Assembly (NCBI GenBank): GCA_029721435.1
Contig: CM056592.1
Span: 31,365,111-31,429,110, forward strand
DNA: 64,000 nucleotides
Source of the DNA: Gymnothorax reevesii
Lineage: Eukaryota; Chordata; Actinopteri; Anguilliformes; Muraenidae
Reading direction: 5' to 3'
Each line of letters opens with the position of its first letter. Position 1 is the stretch's first letter. The position numbers and the translations under genes are program-made. Of the stretch, positions 49,666 through 61,013 are shown piece by piece. The notes beneath the pieces were generated by a model that was not told the origin of the DNA, searched no databases, and was given only the letters and a program-made list of their open reading frames with translations.

Positions 49666-51653
49666 AGGGGACCTATTATGCTGATCCATCTTTTAATACA
49701 TAGTAGTAATGTTATAATGTTGGTTGTCCAAACTCAACCTCTTCAAAGTTTCTGAACATAAGATACAGGGTTTTTGCCGTTATCCAAGAACGTGATTTCC
49801 TCTCTGAACAGCTCCTTCACGAAATCTGGGCAAAACCTGATGTGAGGTTGTGCCATCCAATTAGTACAGACCTAGCCAGAGCCAATCACTGCGCTGGACC
49901 TGCCCACACCGGAAACTATTCTAGCGGGCACTAACAACGGCAGATCATACTATGCCTTGGTAGCGTCTACACTTTTAGAAATACTAAAGAAGAACCACAG
50001 ATCATTTGTGGTGCAATTTTGTCAGTATCTCTCCCAAAGCTGCTTGTCCGTTTACTTTTGGATGCGAAGAAAAACAAATATTTCTCTTCCAAAAGATGGT
50101 GCCACCAGAAATCAGTGGGTAACTTTTTTGTTTGCTGGCAGCAAACAGCCACAGCCAAAGGGAACGTTAGCTGTTTGTGCTCAGCATTTCACCAAAGACT
50201 GCTTTGTTAATAAAGGATAATTCGACACAGGATAAGCATTTCAGCTGCTTCTCAAACCTGAAGCGGTTGCATCGATCAAGCGCTTGGAGCCACAAGCTGT
50301 AAGTAACCATATAACAGCAAATAATGTAAGTGAAGCTAACGTGTTACGGGTGGCTAGCAGGACCGCTTGCGATAGTTGGCACTAACAACTGGCCTCAAAG
50401 GCAGGTTTTGTAAAATATCTGAAGATAAGCCTTTATCGGTCGTGACTGTCCATGACTCACAGACACACAAGCTGTAAGTTGCATTTACTGCATTAGCATA
50501 CCTGACGTGATAGCCAGTTGATTGTGGCTGTAGCACAGCGGCTAACGTAGCCAAGTTACTGTTGCTAATGTTTGGGTCCTAAATATGCAAGAGTGATAAT
50601 CAGGGGAAATTCTACAGAAGGTGTGTGAACATAAACCTCATTTGAAGCTAACTTTTATTACTTGTTTGTAATTTGGATGCTTGGTACAACTTTTCACAGT
50701 GACAGAACTTGCTGTCTGTAAAGCCTGTATTGCAAGGGTTTGCCTCTGTGGTTATGACCGCTCGGTTACCAGCTACTCCATGCGAGTTTGCATGCCGTGC
50801 TAATTAAAAATGCTCCTCGCCTGGTTAGCTTTTATATGCAGTAATTCTGATTGGTATGCTTGTGTTACTTCGGTAAGCATCAATGTGGCAGTTTCATCAT
50901 AACGTAGCCCAATTGTAGCCACTACAGCTAGTGATCATAGGGAAGATTCAGTGACTTTCATCACTAAAATGGTCACAAATGGAGCCTAGGTTTGTGTAAC
51001 TGACATCTAGGAAGTCGCATCTGAACTTTCATTTGGTGACATTCAACTTATGAAGGTCAAAATCGACAGTGAAATTACAATGACTTGTGTCACCAAAATG
51101 GTCACAGATTGAGTCAGGGTTTGTACAGAGACATTTACTGTCCATTTACTGACTTTACCTTCTGTGACCTTCAAAGTTCACAATTGACGTATTGAATTGT
51201 CAGTGACTTGTATCCCCAAAACTGATTCAGCACTTAGGATTGTATAACAGGAGGGCTGAAAAATGTATGTGAACTTTTATTTAGTGACCTTTGCGTTGAC
51301 TTTCAAGGATTCGAATTTCAAACCACATGAAATTTTCACAACTTGTATCATCACTATAAGATTACTTGCCTGTAAGCTACAGGACCCTCTGTCCAATTTT
51401 TAAAAATTTAATCTCTGTAACATTTTAAAATTATTATTGACATTATAATTTGGATCAAATATTCTGAAGAATCCGCTTGAGCTTTGCTCAGCGTCTGATG
51501 GAGCTTTGAAACAATCAAACCCTTAATCTGTCTGTAAGCAGGACAGGTAAAGTTATGTGAAATAACATTTGTAAACATATTATTTCAAATAATTTAAACA
51601 TGAAAAAGCCCATTTAAGAGGAATACCTTCTCTATTAAAACTATGGCTCCCTT
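49666..51653 (+). mobile_element. Kolobok-like DNA element with THAP remnant (TTAA borders)
   Basis: The left end AGGGGACCTATTATGC, preceded by TTAA (49662-49665), is a terminus I associate with abundant fish repeats. The right end CTATGGCTCCCTT, followed by TTAA (51654-51657), is a diverged inverted copy (about 10 of 14 positions). A THAP-domain-like reading frame lies just inside the left end. TTAA target plus THAP fits Kolobok; P-type elements also carry THAP but make 8-bp duplications. The right boundary is the weaker one. Confidence 0.6.
49957..50217 (+). pseudogene. THAP-domain fragment of a transposase
   Basis: The frame reads ...ISLPKDGATRNQWVTFLFAG, then SKQPQPKGTLAVCAQHFTKD, then CFVNKG and a stop. 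The spaced Pro, the Trp and the C-x-x-H-F pattern followed by a hydrophobic residue are typical of the second half of a THAP zinc-binding domain. The first Cys pair is not intact, because the upstream frame has stops after ATGCCTTGG. It is a decayed transposon exon, not a host gene. Confidence 0.65.
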
Positions 51654-52106
51654 TTAAAAGCCTGTATGCACATGCTTGGTGTGACAATTTTGAAACCATC
51701 TTCATGTTTGGTTTAACATGGTCTTTATCATAAATATCTCAATCCAAAACATAATCATGATGCTATCTACTTTTATTGAGCTCAGAGCAAAGTTTTGGTG
51801 AGCTGGCACATGAGGAAAGTAAGTGTTGGGTGTAAGATCCAAAGGAAAGAGATCACAAACTGGTTTATAATTAAAAATAAAAAATTCACTCCTGTTTTGC
51901 TCATGTACGGGGGCGGAAACATCTGTGTTCAGCAGGGCACAGATTCTCAAGCTTGTTTTATAACACTATAGTTCTGATAGTAATTTAGTTAAAATCACCT
52001 TCGTATTGGCAGAGGAAAAAAACAATCGTTGAGCAGTCCTTCAAGAGTTGATATACGATCCGATTGAAAAGATGACATCTGAAGATCTTTATTCTCCTGT
52101 GGGCAG

Positions 52107-52260
52107 GAAAGAGCGGCCCGTGTCCTTGGGCATCTTCCCTCTTCCCGGAGGAGATGCTGTCCTCTCGCCTGAGGAACGCAGGGAGCCTGTAGAAACCCCC
52201 GGAACAGACACCTGGAGATACAACGTCCTCAGCCACCCGCGCTCCAACACCAGCCTCAAG
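52107..52260 (+). CDS. spag9: spag9 shared exon with JNK/p38 MAPK-docking motif
   Basis: The exon follows TTCTCCTGTGGGCAG and ends at CTCAAG|GTGAGC. It is 154 nt: one base plus 51 codons. It reads KERPVSLGIFPLPGGDAVLS and continues to ...LSHPRSNTSLK, clearly matching JIP4. With the Arg made across the splice junction, the start forms a D-type docking site: basic R-K-x-R, then hydrophobic L-x-I-F-P-L. In JIP3/JIP4 this binds JNK and p38. Two upstream exons can supply the Arg: CG|G from 42397-42491 or AG|G from 46498-46658. The last 20 bases of this exon resemble part of every unit of the 50-bp tandem array that begins at its donor. That array may disturb splice-site choice. Confidence 0.95.
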
Positions 52261-54540
52261 GTGAGCTCCCACCAGCCTGTCACTCACTCCACTCTAACAC
52301 CTGTCTCAAGGTGAGCTCCCACCAGCCTGTCACTCACACCGCTCCAACACCTTTCTCAAGGTGAGCTCCCACAAGCCTGTCACTCACACCGCTCCAACAC
52401 CGGTCTCAAGGTGAGCTCACACCTGCCTGTCACTCACACCGCTTCAACACCTGTCTCAAGGAGAGCTCACACCTGCCTGTCACTCTCACCGCTCCAACAC
52501 CTTTCTCAAGGTGAGCTCCCGTCAGCCTGTCACTCTCACCGCTCCAACACCTTTCTCAAGGTGAGCTCCCACCAGCCTGTCACTCTCACCGCTCCAACAC
52601 CTTTCTCAAGGTGAGCTCCCTCCAGCCTGTCACTCACACCGCTCCAACACCTGTCTCAAGGTGAGCTCCCTCCAGCCTGTCACTCACACCGCTCCAACAC
52701 CTTTCTCAAGGTGAGCTCCCACCAGCCTGTCACTCACACCGCTCCAACACCTTTCTCAAGGAGAGCTCCCACCAGCCTGTCACTCACACCGCTCCAACAC
52801 CAGTCTCAAGGTGAGCTCCCACCAGCCTGTCACTCACACCGCTTCAACACCTGTCTCAAGGAGAGCTCCCACCAGCCTGTCACTCACACCGCTCCAACAC
52901 CAGTCTCAAGGTGAGCTCCCACCAGCCTGTCACTCTCACCGCTCCAACACCTTTCTCAAGGTGAGCTCCCACAAGCCTGTCACTCACACCGCTCCAACAC
53001 CGGTCTCAAGGTGAGCTCACACCTGCCTGTCACTCACACCGCTTCAACACCTGTCTCAAGGAGAGCTCACACCTGCCTGTCACTCTCACCGCTCCAACAC
53101 CTTTCTCAAGGTGAGCTCCCGTCAGCCTGTCACTCTCACCGCTCCAACACCTTTCTCAAGGTGAGCTCCCACCAGCCTGTCACTCTCACCGCTCCAACAC
53201 CTTTCTCAAGGTGAGCTCCCACCAGCCTGTCACTCACACCGCTCCAACACCTGTCTCAAGGAGAGCTCCCACCAGCCTGTCACTCTCACCGCTCCAACAC
53301 CTTTCTCAAGGTGAGCTCCCACCAGCCTGTCACTCACACCGCTCCAACACCTTTCTCAAGGAGAGCTCCCACCAGCCTGTCACTCACACCGCTCCAACAC
53401 CAGTCTCAAGGTGAGCTCCCACCAGCCTGTCACTCACACCGCTTCAACACCTGTCTCAAGGAGAGCTCCCACCAGCCTGTCACTCACACCGCTCCAACAC
53501 CAGTCTCAAGGTGAGCTCCCACCAGCCTGTCACTCACACCGCTCCAACACCTTTCTCAAGGTGAGCTCGCACAAGCCTGTCACTCACACCGCTTCAACAC
53601 CTGTCTCAAGGTGAGCTCCCGTCAGCCTGTCACTCTCACTGCTCCAACACCTTTCTCAAGGTGAGCTCCCACCAGCCTGTCACTCACACCGCTCCAACAC
53701 CTTTTTCAAGGTGAGCTCACACCTGCCTGTTACTCACACTGCTTCAACACCTGTCTCAAGGAGAGCTCCCACCAGCCTGTCACTCTCACCGCTCCAACAC
53801 CTTTCTCAAGGTGAGCTCCCACCAGCCTGTCACTCACACCGCTCCAACACCTTTCTCAAGGAGAGCTCCCACCAGCCTGTCACTCACACCGCTCCAACAC
53901 CAGTCTCAAGGTGAGCTCCCACCAGCCTGTCACTCACACCGCTCCAACACCTGTCTCAAGGTGAGCTCCCACCAGCCTGTCACTCACACCGCTCCAACAC
54001 CTTTCTCAAGGTGAGCTCGCACAAGCCTGTCACTCACACCGCTTCAACACCTGTCTCAAGGTGAGCTCCCGTCAGCCTGTCACTCTCACCGCTCCAACAC
54101 CTGTCTCAAGGTGAGCTCCCACCAGCCTGTCACTCACACCGCTCCAACACCTTTCTCAAGGTGAGCTCCCACCAGCCTGTCACTCACACCGCTCCAACAC
54201 CTTTCTCAAGGTGAGCTCCCACCAGCCTGTCACTCACACCGCTCCAAGACCTTTCTCAAGGCGAGCTCCCACCAGCCTGTCACACACCGCTCCAACACCT
54301 TTCTCAAGGTGAGCTCGCACAAGCCTGTTACTCACACCGCTCCAACACCTTTCTCAAGGTGAGCTCGCACAAGCCTGTCACTCACACCGTTCCAACACCT
54401 GTCTCAAGGTGAGCTCCCACCAGCCTATCACACACCGCTCCAACACCTGTCTCAAGGTGAGCTCCCACCAGCCTGTCACTCTCACCGCTCCAACACCTTT
54501 TGCAAGGTGAGCTCCCACGAGACTGTCAATCACGCCATAC
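52240..54540 (+). repeat. 50-bp minisatellite grown from the spag9 exon 3' end and its 5' splice site
   Basis: Forty-five complete units (mostly 50 bp; two of 48 bp) and a partial 46th run from 52261 to about 54540. A unit is GTGAGCTCCCACCAGCCTGT, then CACTCACACC, then GCTCCAACACCTTTCTCAAG. The last 20 bases match the authentic exon end at 52241-52260 (GCTCCAACACCAGCCTCAAG), so the array is a multiplied exon/intron junction. Of 46 unit starts, 36 keep AAG|GTGAGC (including the real donor), nine have GAGAGC and one has GCGAGC (54261). A 600-bp higher-order copy is visible: 52311-52910 resembles 52911-53510 unit for unit. The 67-residue ORFs inside the array are by-products of a period that is not a multiple of three. 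Confidence 0.97.
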
Positions 54541-55179
54541 AGGTCTGTAGTAACCTTCCTACCATCCTGTTCATTTTATTTCATCCCTAATTTGGCATTC
54601 CTTACTATAATTAGGAGCGTAACAAGCAGGCGGTGAGCTTTTTTTGGCTTGCAATGATAACCCTCAGAATGGCCGATCCCCAGGAACAGGGTTGGTCATA
54701 TTTCTTTACAGGACCTGGGAATTTCACCATCAAAGTGGTGTCTTTGTTATTCTCTTGACCTGGTTTTCTTTATGTGAATTCAGCGTTCCTCTTGGTTAGG
54801 ATTCCTTTTAAAATTATTTTTCTTATTATTCTTCCTCTTTTCCTGCATGTAACTCCTCCTGTAGTTTTTCCAATGCCAAATGTCAAAAAATATGCTGCAC
54901 AATTTCATCGGCTGTGCGTATTGACAGCCATTGAAATCTCCCAGCAGTCTGTGATGTTGAAGACCTTCTGGGTTGTAATTCTTGTGAGGATGATTTGTGG
55001 ATTGATGCGTCCTGTGATACCATAATGCCTTCTTGTAGCCTCTCTAAACAGTATGACTATGCACCAATAACTGCTTTGACATAGTTACTGCCATGGTAAT
55101 GCATCTGGACACTGGGTTGCATTTTTGCTGGTGAGAATTTAGTCGTTAAGTTTAAGGCTTATTACCTCCGTTTTCATCT

Positions 55180-55855
55180 CAGTTTGTTTATTGGTTTGTT
55201 AGTTTGTTTGTCTGTGAACAGAATAACTCAAAAACTTGGGGGTGGATTTGGATGAAATTTTGTGGTAGGATGAAATGGGTCAAGGACAAACCAATTCACT
55301 TCTGGTGCATGTGCATCAAGGGTCAAGGTCAGGGTGGCCTTAGTAGTGACCCTGGGTTTGTGTGTAGCCGGCGTAGCATTAGGACCCTGAGGTGAGCAGG
55401 AGAGGAAAGAGGGCATGAGTTAATGGCGATCTGCATGCATTCTGTGAGTGGATCGCGTATTTGGCTTTTAAGTTTTCGGTAAGTTTTTATTCATTTTTCT
55501 TTTTTGAAATGTTCTTGAATGCTATTGTGACTTTTTTGTCTCGATTATAAAATGCTCTTGACGAAATTCGGAGATATTTTTTTACTTGAGTATTTTCCAT
55601 TCTACACAGTTCCTGGGTTTCCGCAGCCCATTCGTCAATCCGTCAGAAGACCAAAATAAATCTGAACAGACGAAGAAAAAGCCGTTGCTCGTTGATTTGG
55701 ATGAAATTTGGTGGAAGGGGGACCTATGGGCCCAGCGCAAATTGATTAACATGAACATTGTACGATCACAGTCAAAGTGATGGTGGATGATTCAAGTTTG
55801 GCCAATACTGATAGTGCTATTAGCGGAGGGATGCGCTCCACTAGTATCTCTCTCT
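55180..55855. repeat. Degenerate interspersed repeats (GGATTTGGATGAAATTT modules)
   Basis: Two stretches, at 55190-55400 and 55600-55850, share GATTTGGATGAAATTTNGTG followed by GGTCAAGG or GACCTATGG phrases. They look like old copies of one family seen widely in fish. A similar style of sequence occurs at 16400-16860, 14120-14340 and 43380-43690. Class unknown. Confidence 0.45.
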
Positions 55856-56396
55856 AGTATTAAGTTTGGTGGATGAATCCTGTCTCTTGGCTCCTCAAAT
55901 GTGCTGTGTGTGTTTAGCATGTCAGGAGCCTGTGTTCTGTCGGAGAGACGAGGCCTTTGAGGGGGAGGTCTGTCTCGGGGTGTTTTGAATGCCTGAGTGG
56001 GGTTCGCTGAGGTCGGCCGGAGGAGTGGGCATCGGTGGCGTGTTTGTGGGTGCTGGAACAGGGGCGTGTCTGAGCCAAAACATCAGTTTCCTCATTGGAC
56101 GCTCGAGCGCCTCCTGACCTGTCACTCAGAGTTCAGGCTGCCCTGCTCCTGATGAATATTCATTAGAGCAAAGCGCTCATTGTTGTCAGTTCGCGTTATT
56201 TGCATTTGTGTGGTGGAATTGGGGAAGATGCTCTGTTTGGAAAATTTTCAGAGAATTCTGAATTCAAAACTTCTCTTCTTTCACTGTGCTCATGAACAGA
56301 CCAGCAGGCGCACATGCTGTTGAATGCTAACAGGACAGAAATCGGTCACAAAGAGCGATGTCGCAAAACAGGAACCGTTTCACACCTGAAGATGTA

Positions 56397-57795
56397 CAGT
56401 GCTGTGAATAAGTATTTGCCCCCTTCCTGATTTCCTATTTTTAGAAAGGCTTGAAGATCTTAAAAAACAACACATCATGCTGCAATCTAAAGAAATTCAA
56501 GAACAGATGAGAAACAAAGTCATTGACATTTATCAGTCTGGAAAGGGTGACAAAGCCATTTCTAAGGCGAACCATGGTGAGAGCCATTATCCACAAATGG
56601 AGAAAACTTGGGACAGTGGTGAACCGTCCCAGGAGTGGCCGCCCTACCAAAATTACTCCAAGAGCGCATCGACTTTTCATTCAAGAGGCCACAAAAGAAC
56701 CCAGAACAACATCTAAAGAACTGCAGGCCTCACTTATCTGCGTTAAAGTCAGTGTTCATCACTCAACAATAAGACAGAGACTGGGCAAAAAATGGCATCC
56801 ATGGGAGAGTTCCAGGGCGAAAACCACTGCTGACCAAAAAGAACACAAAGGCTCATCTCACTTTTGCCAAGAAAAATCTTGATTGTAACGTCTTTATTGA
56901 GATCTCTTCAGCAGTGTAGTATTACAGGCCCAGTCCCTGCTAAGGGAAATAACCCATTACCAGATACATGCAAAGCCACATGCTACACAACGTGCCACCC
57001 ACATTTAAAGCTAGGTCACTAGGAGACAGTTGGTGCAGGGTGAGAGGCACACAGTGCTAATAGTGTTCATTAGCAGGACAGTACATTTGAAGATCCCCAA
57101 GACTTTTGGGAAAATATTCTGTGGCCTGACGAGACAAAAGTTGAACTTTTTTGAAGGTGTGCGTCCCATTACATCAGGCATAAAACTAACACAGCATTTC
57201 ATAAAAAGAACATCATGCTAACAGTCCAGAATGGTGGTGGTAGTGTGATGGTCAGAAGCTGCTTTGCTACTTCAGGACCTGGACGACTTGTCATAATTGA
57301 TGGAACTATGAATTCTGCTGTCTACCAGAAAATCCTGAAGGAGAATGTCCAACTCTCAGATTGTGATCTCGAGCTCAAGCGTACTTGGGTTATGCAGCTG
57401 GATAATGATCTGAAACACACCACACCAGCAAGTCCACCTATGAATGCTTGGAAAAAAAACAAATTGAAGGTTTTGGAGTGGCCTAGTCAAAGTCCGGACT
57501 TAAATCCGATTGAAATGCTGTGGCATGACCATTCAAAAACCCTCCAATGTAGTTGAATTAAAACAATTCTGCACAGAAGAGTGGGCCACAATTCCTCCAC
57601 AGCGATGTTGTTGTCGTGGAGGGTGGCACAACCAGTTGTTATGATTAGGTGCAATTGCTTTTTCACATAGGTCCAGGTAGGTTTAGATAGCTTTTTCCCT
57701 CAATGGATGACCTCATTATTTAAAAACTGCAAGTGTGACAAATATGCCAAAAAATTAGAAATTAGGAAGGGGGCAAATACTTTTTATCCGCAGTG
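56397..57795 (+). mobile_element. Full-length but inactive Tc1-like transposon
   Basis: The left end CAGTGCTGTGAATAAGTATT continues TTGCCCCCTTCCTGATTTC. The right end is GAAATTAGGAAGGGGGCAAA then TACTTTTTATCCGCAGTG. They are inverted, imperfect and bordered by TA (56395-56396 and 57796-57797). The 1.4-kb length fits Tc1 elements of about 1.2 kb plus an internal insertion of about 0.2 kb. The transposase inside is broken. Confidence 0.92.
56505..57556 (+). pseudogene. Broken Tc1 transposase
   Basis: The N-terminal DNA-binding part is readable in two frames at 56505-56880: RNKVIDIYQSGKGDKAIS, then RPRSGRPTKITPRAHRLF. The catalytic part follows at about 57090-57556: W-P-D-E-T, then GGGSVMVRSCFATSGPGRL, MQLDNDLKHT and SPDLNPIEMLWHD. 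The DDE residues are therefore recognisable. Several frameshifts and about 205 bp of unrelated sequence (about 56885-57090) between the two halves destroy the ORF. Confidence 0.9.
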
Positions 57796-60400
57796 TAGAT
57801 GCTCACTGGAATGTGTGCCTTGCAGGGACAAATGAGGAGGACCATATTTACCCAGTTTTTTCGGTGGTTTGTGTTTGCACCCGTGTCAGCAGTGTAGCAC
57901 AAAAACAATGTGATCAAATCACACCAAATTTTCAGGCTGATTGTGCAACGGGCCCGGAGCTCCTGATAAAATTCCGAACCTAGTTTGGTGACTGTCAGAA
58001 TCACTGGAAGACCGGGGAGGGTATGCTGTGTTGCAGCACTTGTTGATTTTGGATTTTAGATCAACTTCTACTCCCAATTTGGCTGAACCATTTACAGTCT
58101 GACATTTTTTATCCTCTGTCTTTCATATGAAAAGCTGCTGCTGATTGTAGTTGCTCCAGAGAGGACATGGGGTGGCATTGCGGTTTAGTCTAAGCGAATC
58201 TTTACTGGTCTACAGGAATTATTCGCTGAGTGACCTGGGCTCACCCAATGGCAGCAAAAACTTGCACTCCAATCCTTTCAGAAAGGAGTTATCCGCTGCC
58301 TTCAAGCCCTCTTTAGTGTCAGTTATACGTAACAAATGCATTAGTGAAGAGAATAGGGCTGCACACTGACCGTTGTCTGACAAAACTAAACTGTTTATAT
58401 TTCAGAATTTGTTTTTGGAACTCTGTCTGATTCTGAACTCTGTTTGCTGCTGTTTTTACTGGCTTTAAATGACCAAAGGTTTTCTGCAGTCTTGTCGCAG
58501 CCAGTGTGTGAAATGCTGAGGCAGGAGAGACTGTTGTTTTTGTCATGTAGTGCTTTTGTTGCTCGCTCAGGAGATGGAAGCCAGGCTGTAGCTTTGTGAT
58601 TGGTGGGTTTGTGCTGTCATGGCAACATGAGGTAATGATGCCCCTTTAAAGTATGCAGGGGGTTACAGACAGACCAGTATGTCCTGGCGTGGCAGGCATT
58701 GCTTTGCGCGGTCAGATGTTTATACAGCTCATGATATTGGCCGATTTGATGTTGTTTTAAGTGAATTATTTGCACTATTTGTGTAAATGGTGTGTGTTTC
58801 AAGGTGACTTGTGAACTGAAGGGTTCCCACCGAGGCGTTAACCTCTAATTCCGTGGAAAGGATTTAAAAACGGGGTATTTGATTTGTTCAATTTATTTGC
58901 AAGTAGAGGTTAAATCTAATGTGACCAAGAGACTTTTTTTTCGTTAGATAAAAGAACTGTGTCTCCTTTGTGCTGCTTAAAAACCAATCAAAACTGGAAT
59001 ATCCCACAAAGCTGTCTGATTGTTGTAGCTTCTCTGACTTTTTATGCTGCCTGCAGTGCTGGCAGACAGTACCGGCTTTGTTAACATCGCGGGCTTTGTT
59101 CTGGAAAAGAACTGCGACGTGTCAAAGTTGAATATTTGATTATATAAATTTCGGCAGCCACTAAAAATACATTTTTCCAGCTGATGACTACCATTCAAAA
59201 CAAAATATTATGGTGAATGTGCCTGCTATGCACTTTTTTTCTGTTGTTCACTTTGCACAGATTAATATTTGCACTGGTATGGGAAATTCTGTCCCTACAG
59301 ACTGTATGGACATTTTTGTTTCAAAAGAATTGAGACACTAATGCAGTGGTATTATTCCTTTATGAAATGTGTTGCTGAATTCCCTCCCATCTACAGCCAT
59401 TGATCGCAGCACTGAAGTCGGGACTCGTTTCAGGGTCGCCTGTGCTGCCTCCCCAGTGTCGGCTGAAGACGTCTCGCTTTCCTCGTCAGGATCCATTTTC
59501 ACTTATCCAGCGGTTATTCATACAGAGGAACAGGCTAAAAATAAATCCTTTTCTCTGTCAAAGCAGAGGCTTTATAAAGCCGTTTTCTTTGAACAGTGAT
59601 GATGAAAAGATGAATGAATAACCACGAGTGTAGATGAAGTGTTTTGTTTCATAGCTGCTGTTATGTTCCTCTGTGTGGGCAGGTCCTGGAGCCTCGGCCT
59701 TCATTTGTGCCTGTGAAAGAGGGGGTTAGACTTCCTTAACGATCAGCCATGTTACTGTGACAACCTGTCTCTCCTTTGTTAGACTCAGGGTGCGAATCAC
59801 ACGCACGTTAAGATTTTGTGCTGCATGTTGTGCCAGCATCCGTTTAAAATGTTTATTTTACTGCAATTCTCTTCCTGACCAGTTGGAGGCAGAAGAATCA
59901 CTCAGAACGAGGGAGGGTAAGAGTTCTCAGGAGTCTTGGGGTGGTTCGCTGGCTGACGAACGCAAGGTAGTTGGACCTGTAGTGACAGGAGTAAAATCAC
60001 GTCCCTAGGAGTGATCAGTCTGCCTCTGGTGTCTGTGGCCTATAGCTGTCTGTGCTGCCTGTCACTTCATGAGCGCCGTGTCTGTGTTCGTCCGAACCGC
60101 ATGTCGCGCTCCGACTGCTGCATGCACCCATGCAGGTGTTGAATTTGGCTCCTCCCATTTCAGTTAACCCTTTCCTGCTCCAGGGTAAGGTAATCATAAG
60201 TACGTATATTTCATGTCCTCGATAGCTGAAGAGAAGTTTTGTTTTTTCGGCCTTTTGAAATGTGCCCGCGGGGCAAAAAGGTAACCCTTTGATGCCTGTC
60301 AGAAAAAAATGCTATTTTCTGGCTTTGTTTTGACACAATGCATATTGTTCAAAATGGAACATTTTTTTAAGAGGGTTGGTGCCAAAGGGCTGGTTTATTA

Positions 60401-61013
60401 AGGCGCTTTCACATGCGTTGTGTGACGGGTATACAACAGGTCTACAACAGAAATGTGAGGTAATTTGTGAGACGATCGTGAGCATGTCCTACGAAATTCA
60501 TGTATTCTTCGACGGGAAAGGCTGTCATAGGCCCTCGTCATAGAATTTTGAACATGTGCAAAACTTTTTGAGCATCATAGGTGATTCTCTATGTTTGGCG
60601 CATTTCGTAGGTCAATCGTGCTGTGCCCTACGAGGTTGTGCGACTGTCTTACACTACAAACCTACGAATATCTTCTGATTTTTGGGGTCATCTGAGGTCC
60701 TCATAGTCTTTGGAATTTCCAGCAGTAGACCTATGGACATCCTGTGCTAAACCCATCAAAGTCCTTCGACGTTCAACCGTAGTACGTCCTTTCTGCGTCC
60801 GTCATGAGTTAAGCGAACGATTACGGTTCTATCTACAGTTGTCTTGAAATTTTTTATTTGGCATATATTCCTACGACGGTAGTACGACACATTGTTATGG
60901 GACCGCTACTATGCGACCTTCAAATCCTTCTCTCTTGAACCTACGTCAGTCCCGTCTGTCGCGGACCTGCTAAAATTATACAACATGGAGTCACACGACG
61001 TATGTGAAAGCCT
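60401..61013. mobile_element. Inverted-repeat MITE (CTTTCACATGCGTTGTGTGAC ends)
   Basis: CTTTCACATGCGTTGTGTGA near 60406 and TCACACGACGTATGTGAAAG near 60991-61010 are inverted copies with few mismatches. The interior is unusually rich in TACGA/TCGTA motifs. There is no transposase, and the exact ends and target duplication are unresolved. Confidence 0.6.

Larger units (their letters stand above)
42492..52106 (+). other. spag9: spag9 intron, 9.6 kb, hosting the internal promoter
   Basis: GTAAGA donor and GGGCAG acceptor, phase 2. It holds the alternative first exon at 46498-46658 with its own GTACCG donor. It also holds the inverted repeat at 44335, the arrays at 45429 and 48211 and the Kolobok-like element. 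No other feature was seen in 42500-44330, 46870-48200 or 48900-49660. Confidence 0.9.

Noticed and set aside
52411..54014. Series of 67-residue ORFs starting MSSHQPVTH
   Set aside because: They arise because the 50-bp array returns to the same frame every 150 bp. They lie in the intron and start with ATG only by reading options within the unit.
52261..54510. Regular array that could be mistaken for a CRISPR
   Set aside because: There are no unique spacers; whole units repeat. The genome is eukaryotic and the unit derives from an exon end.
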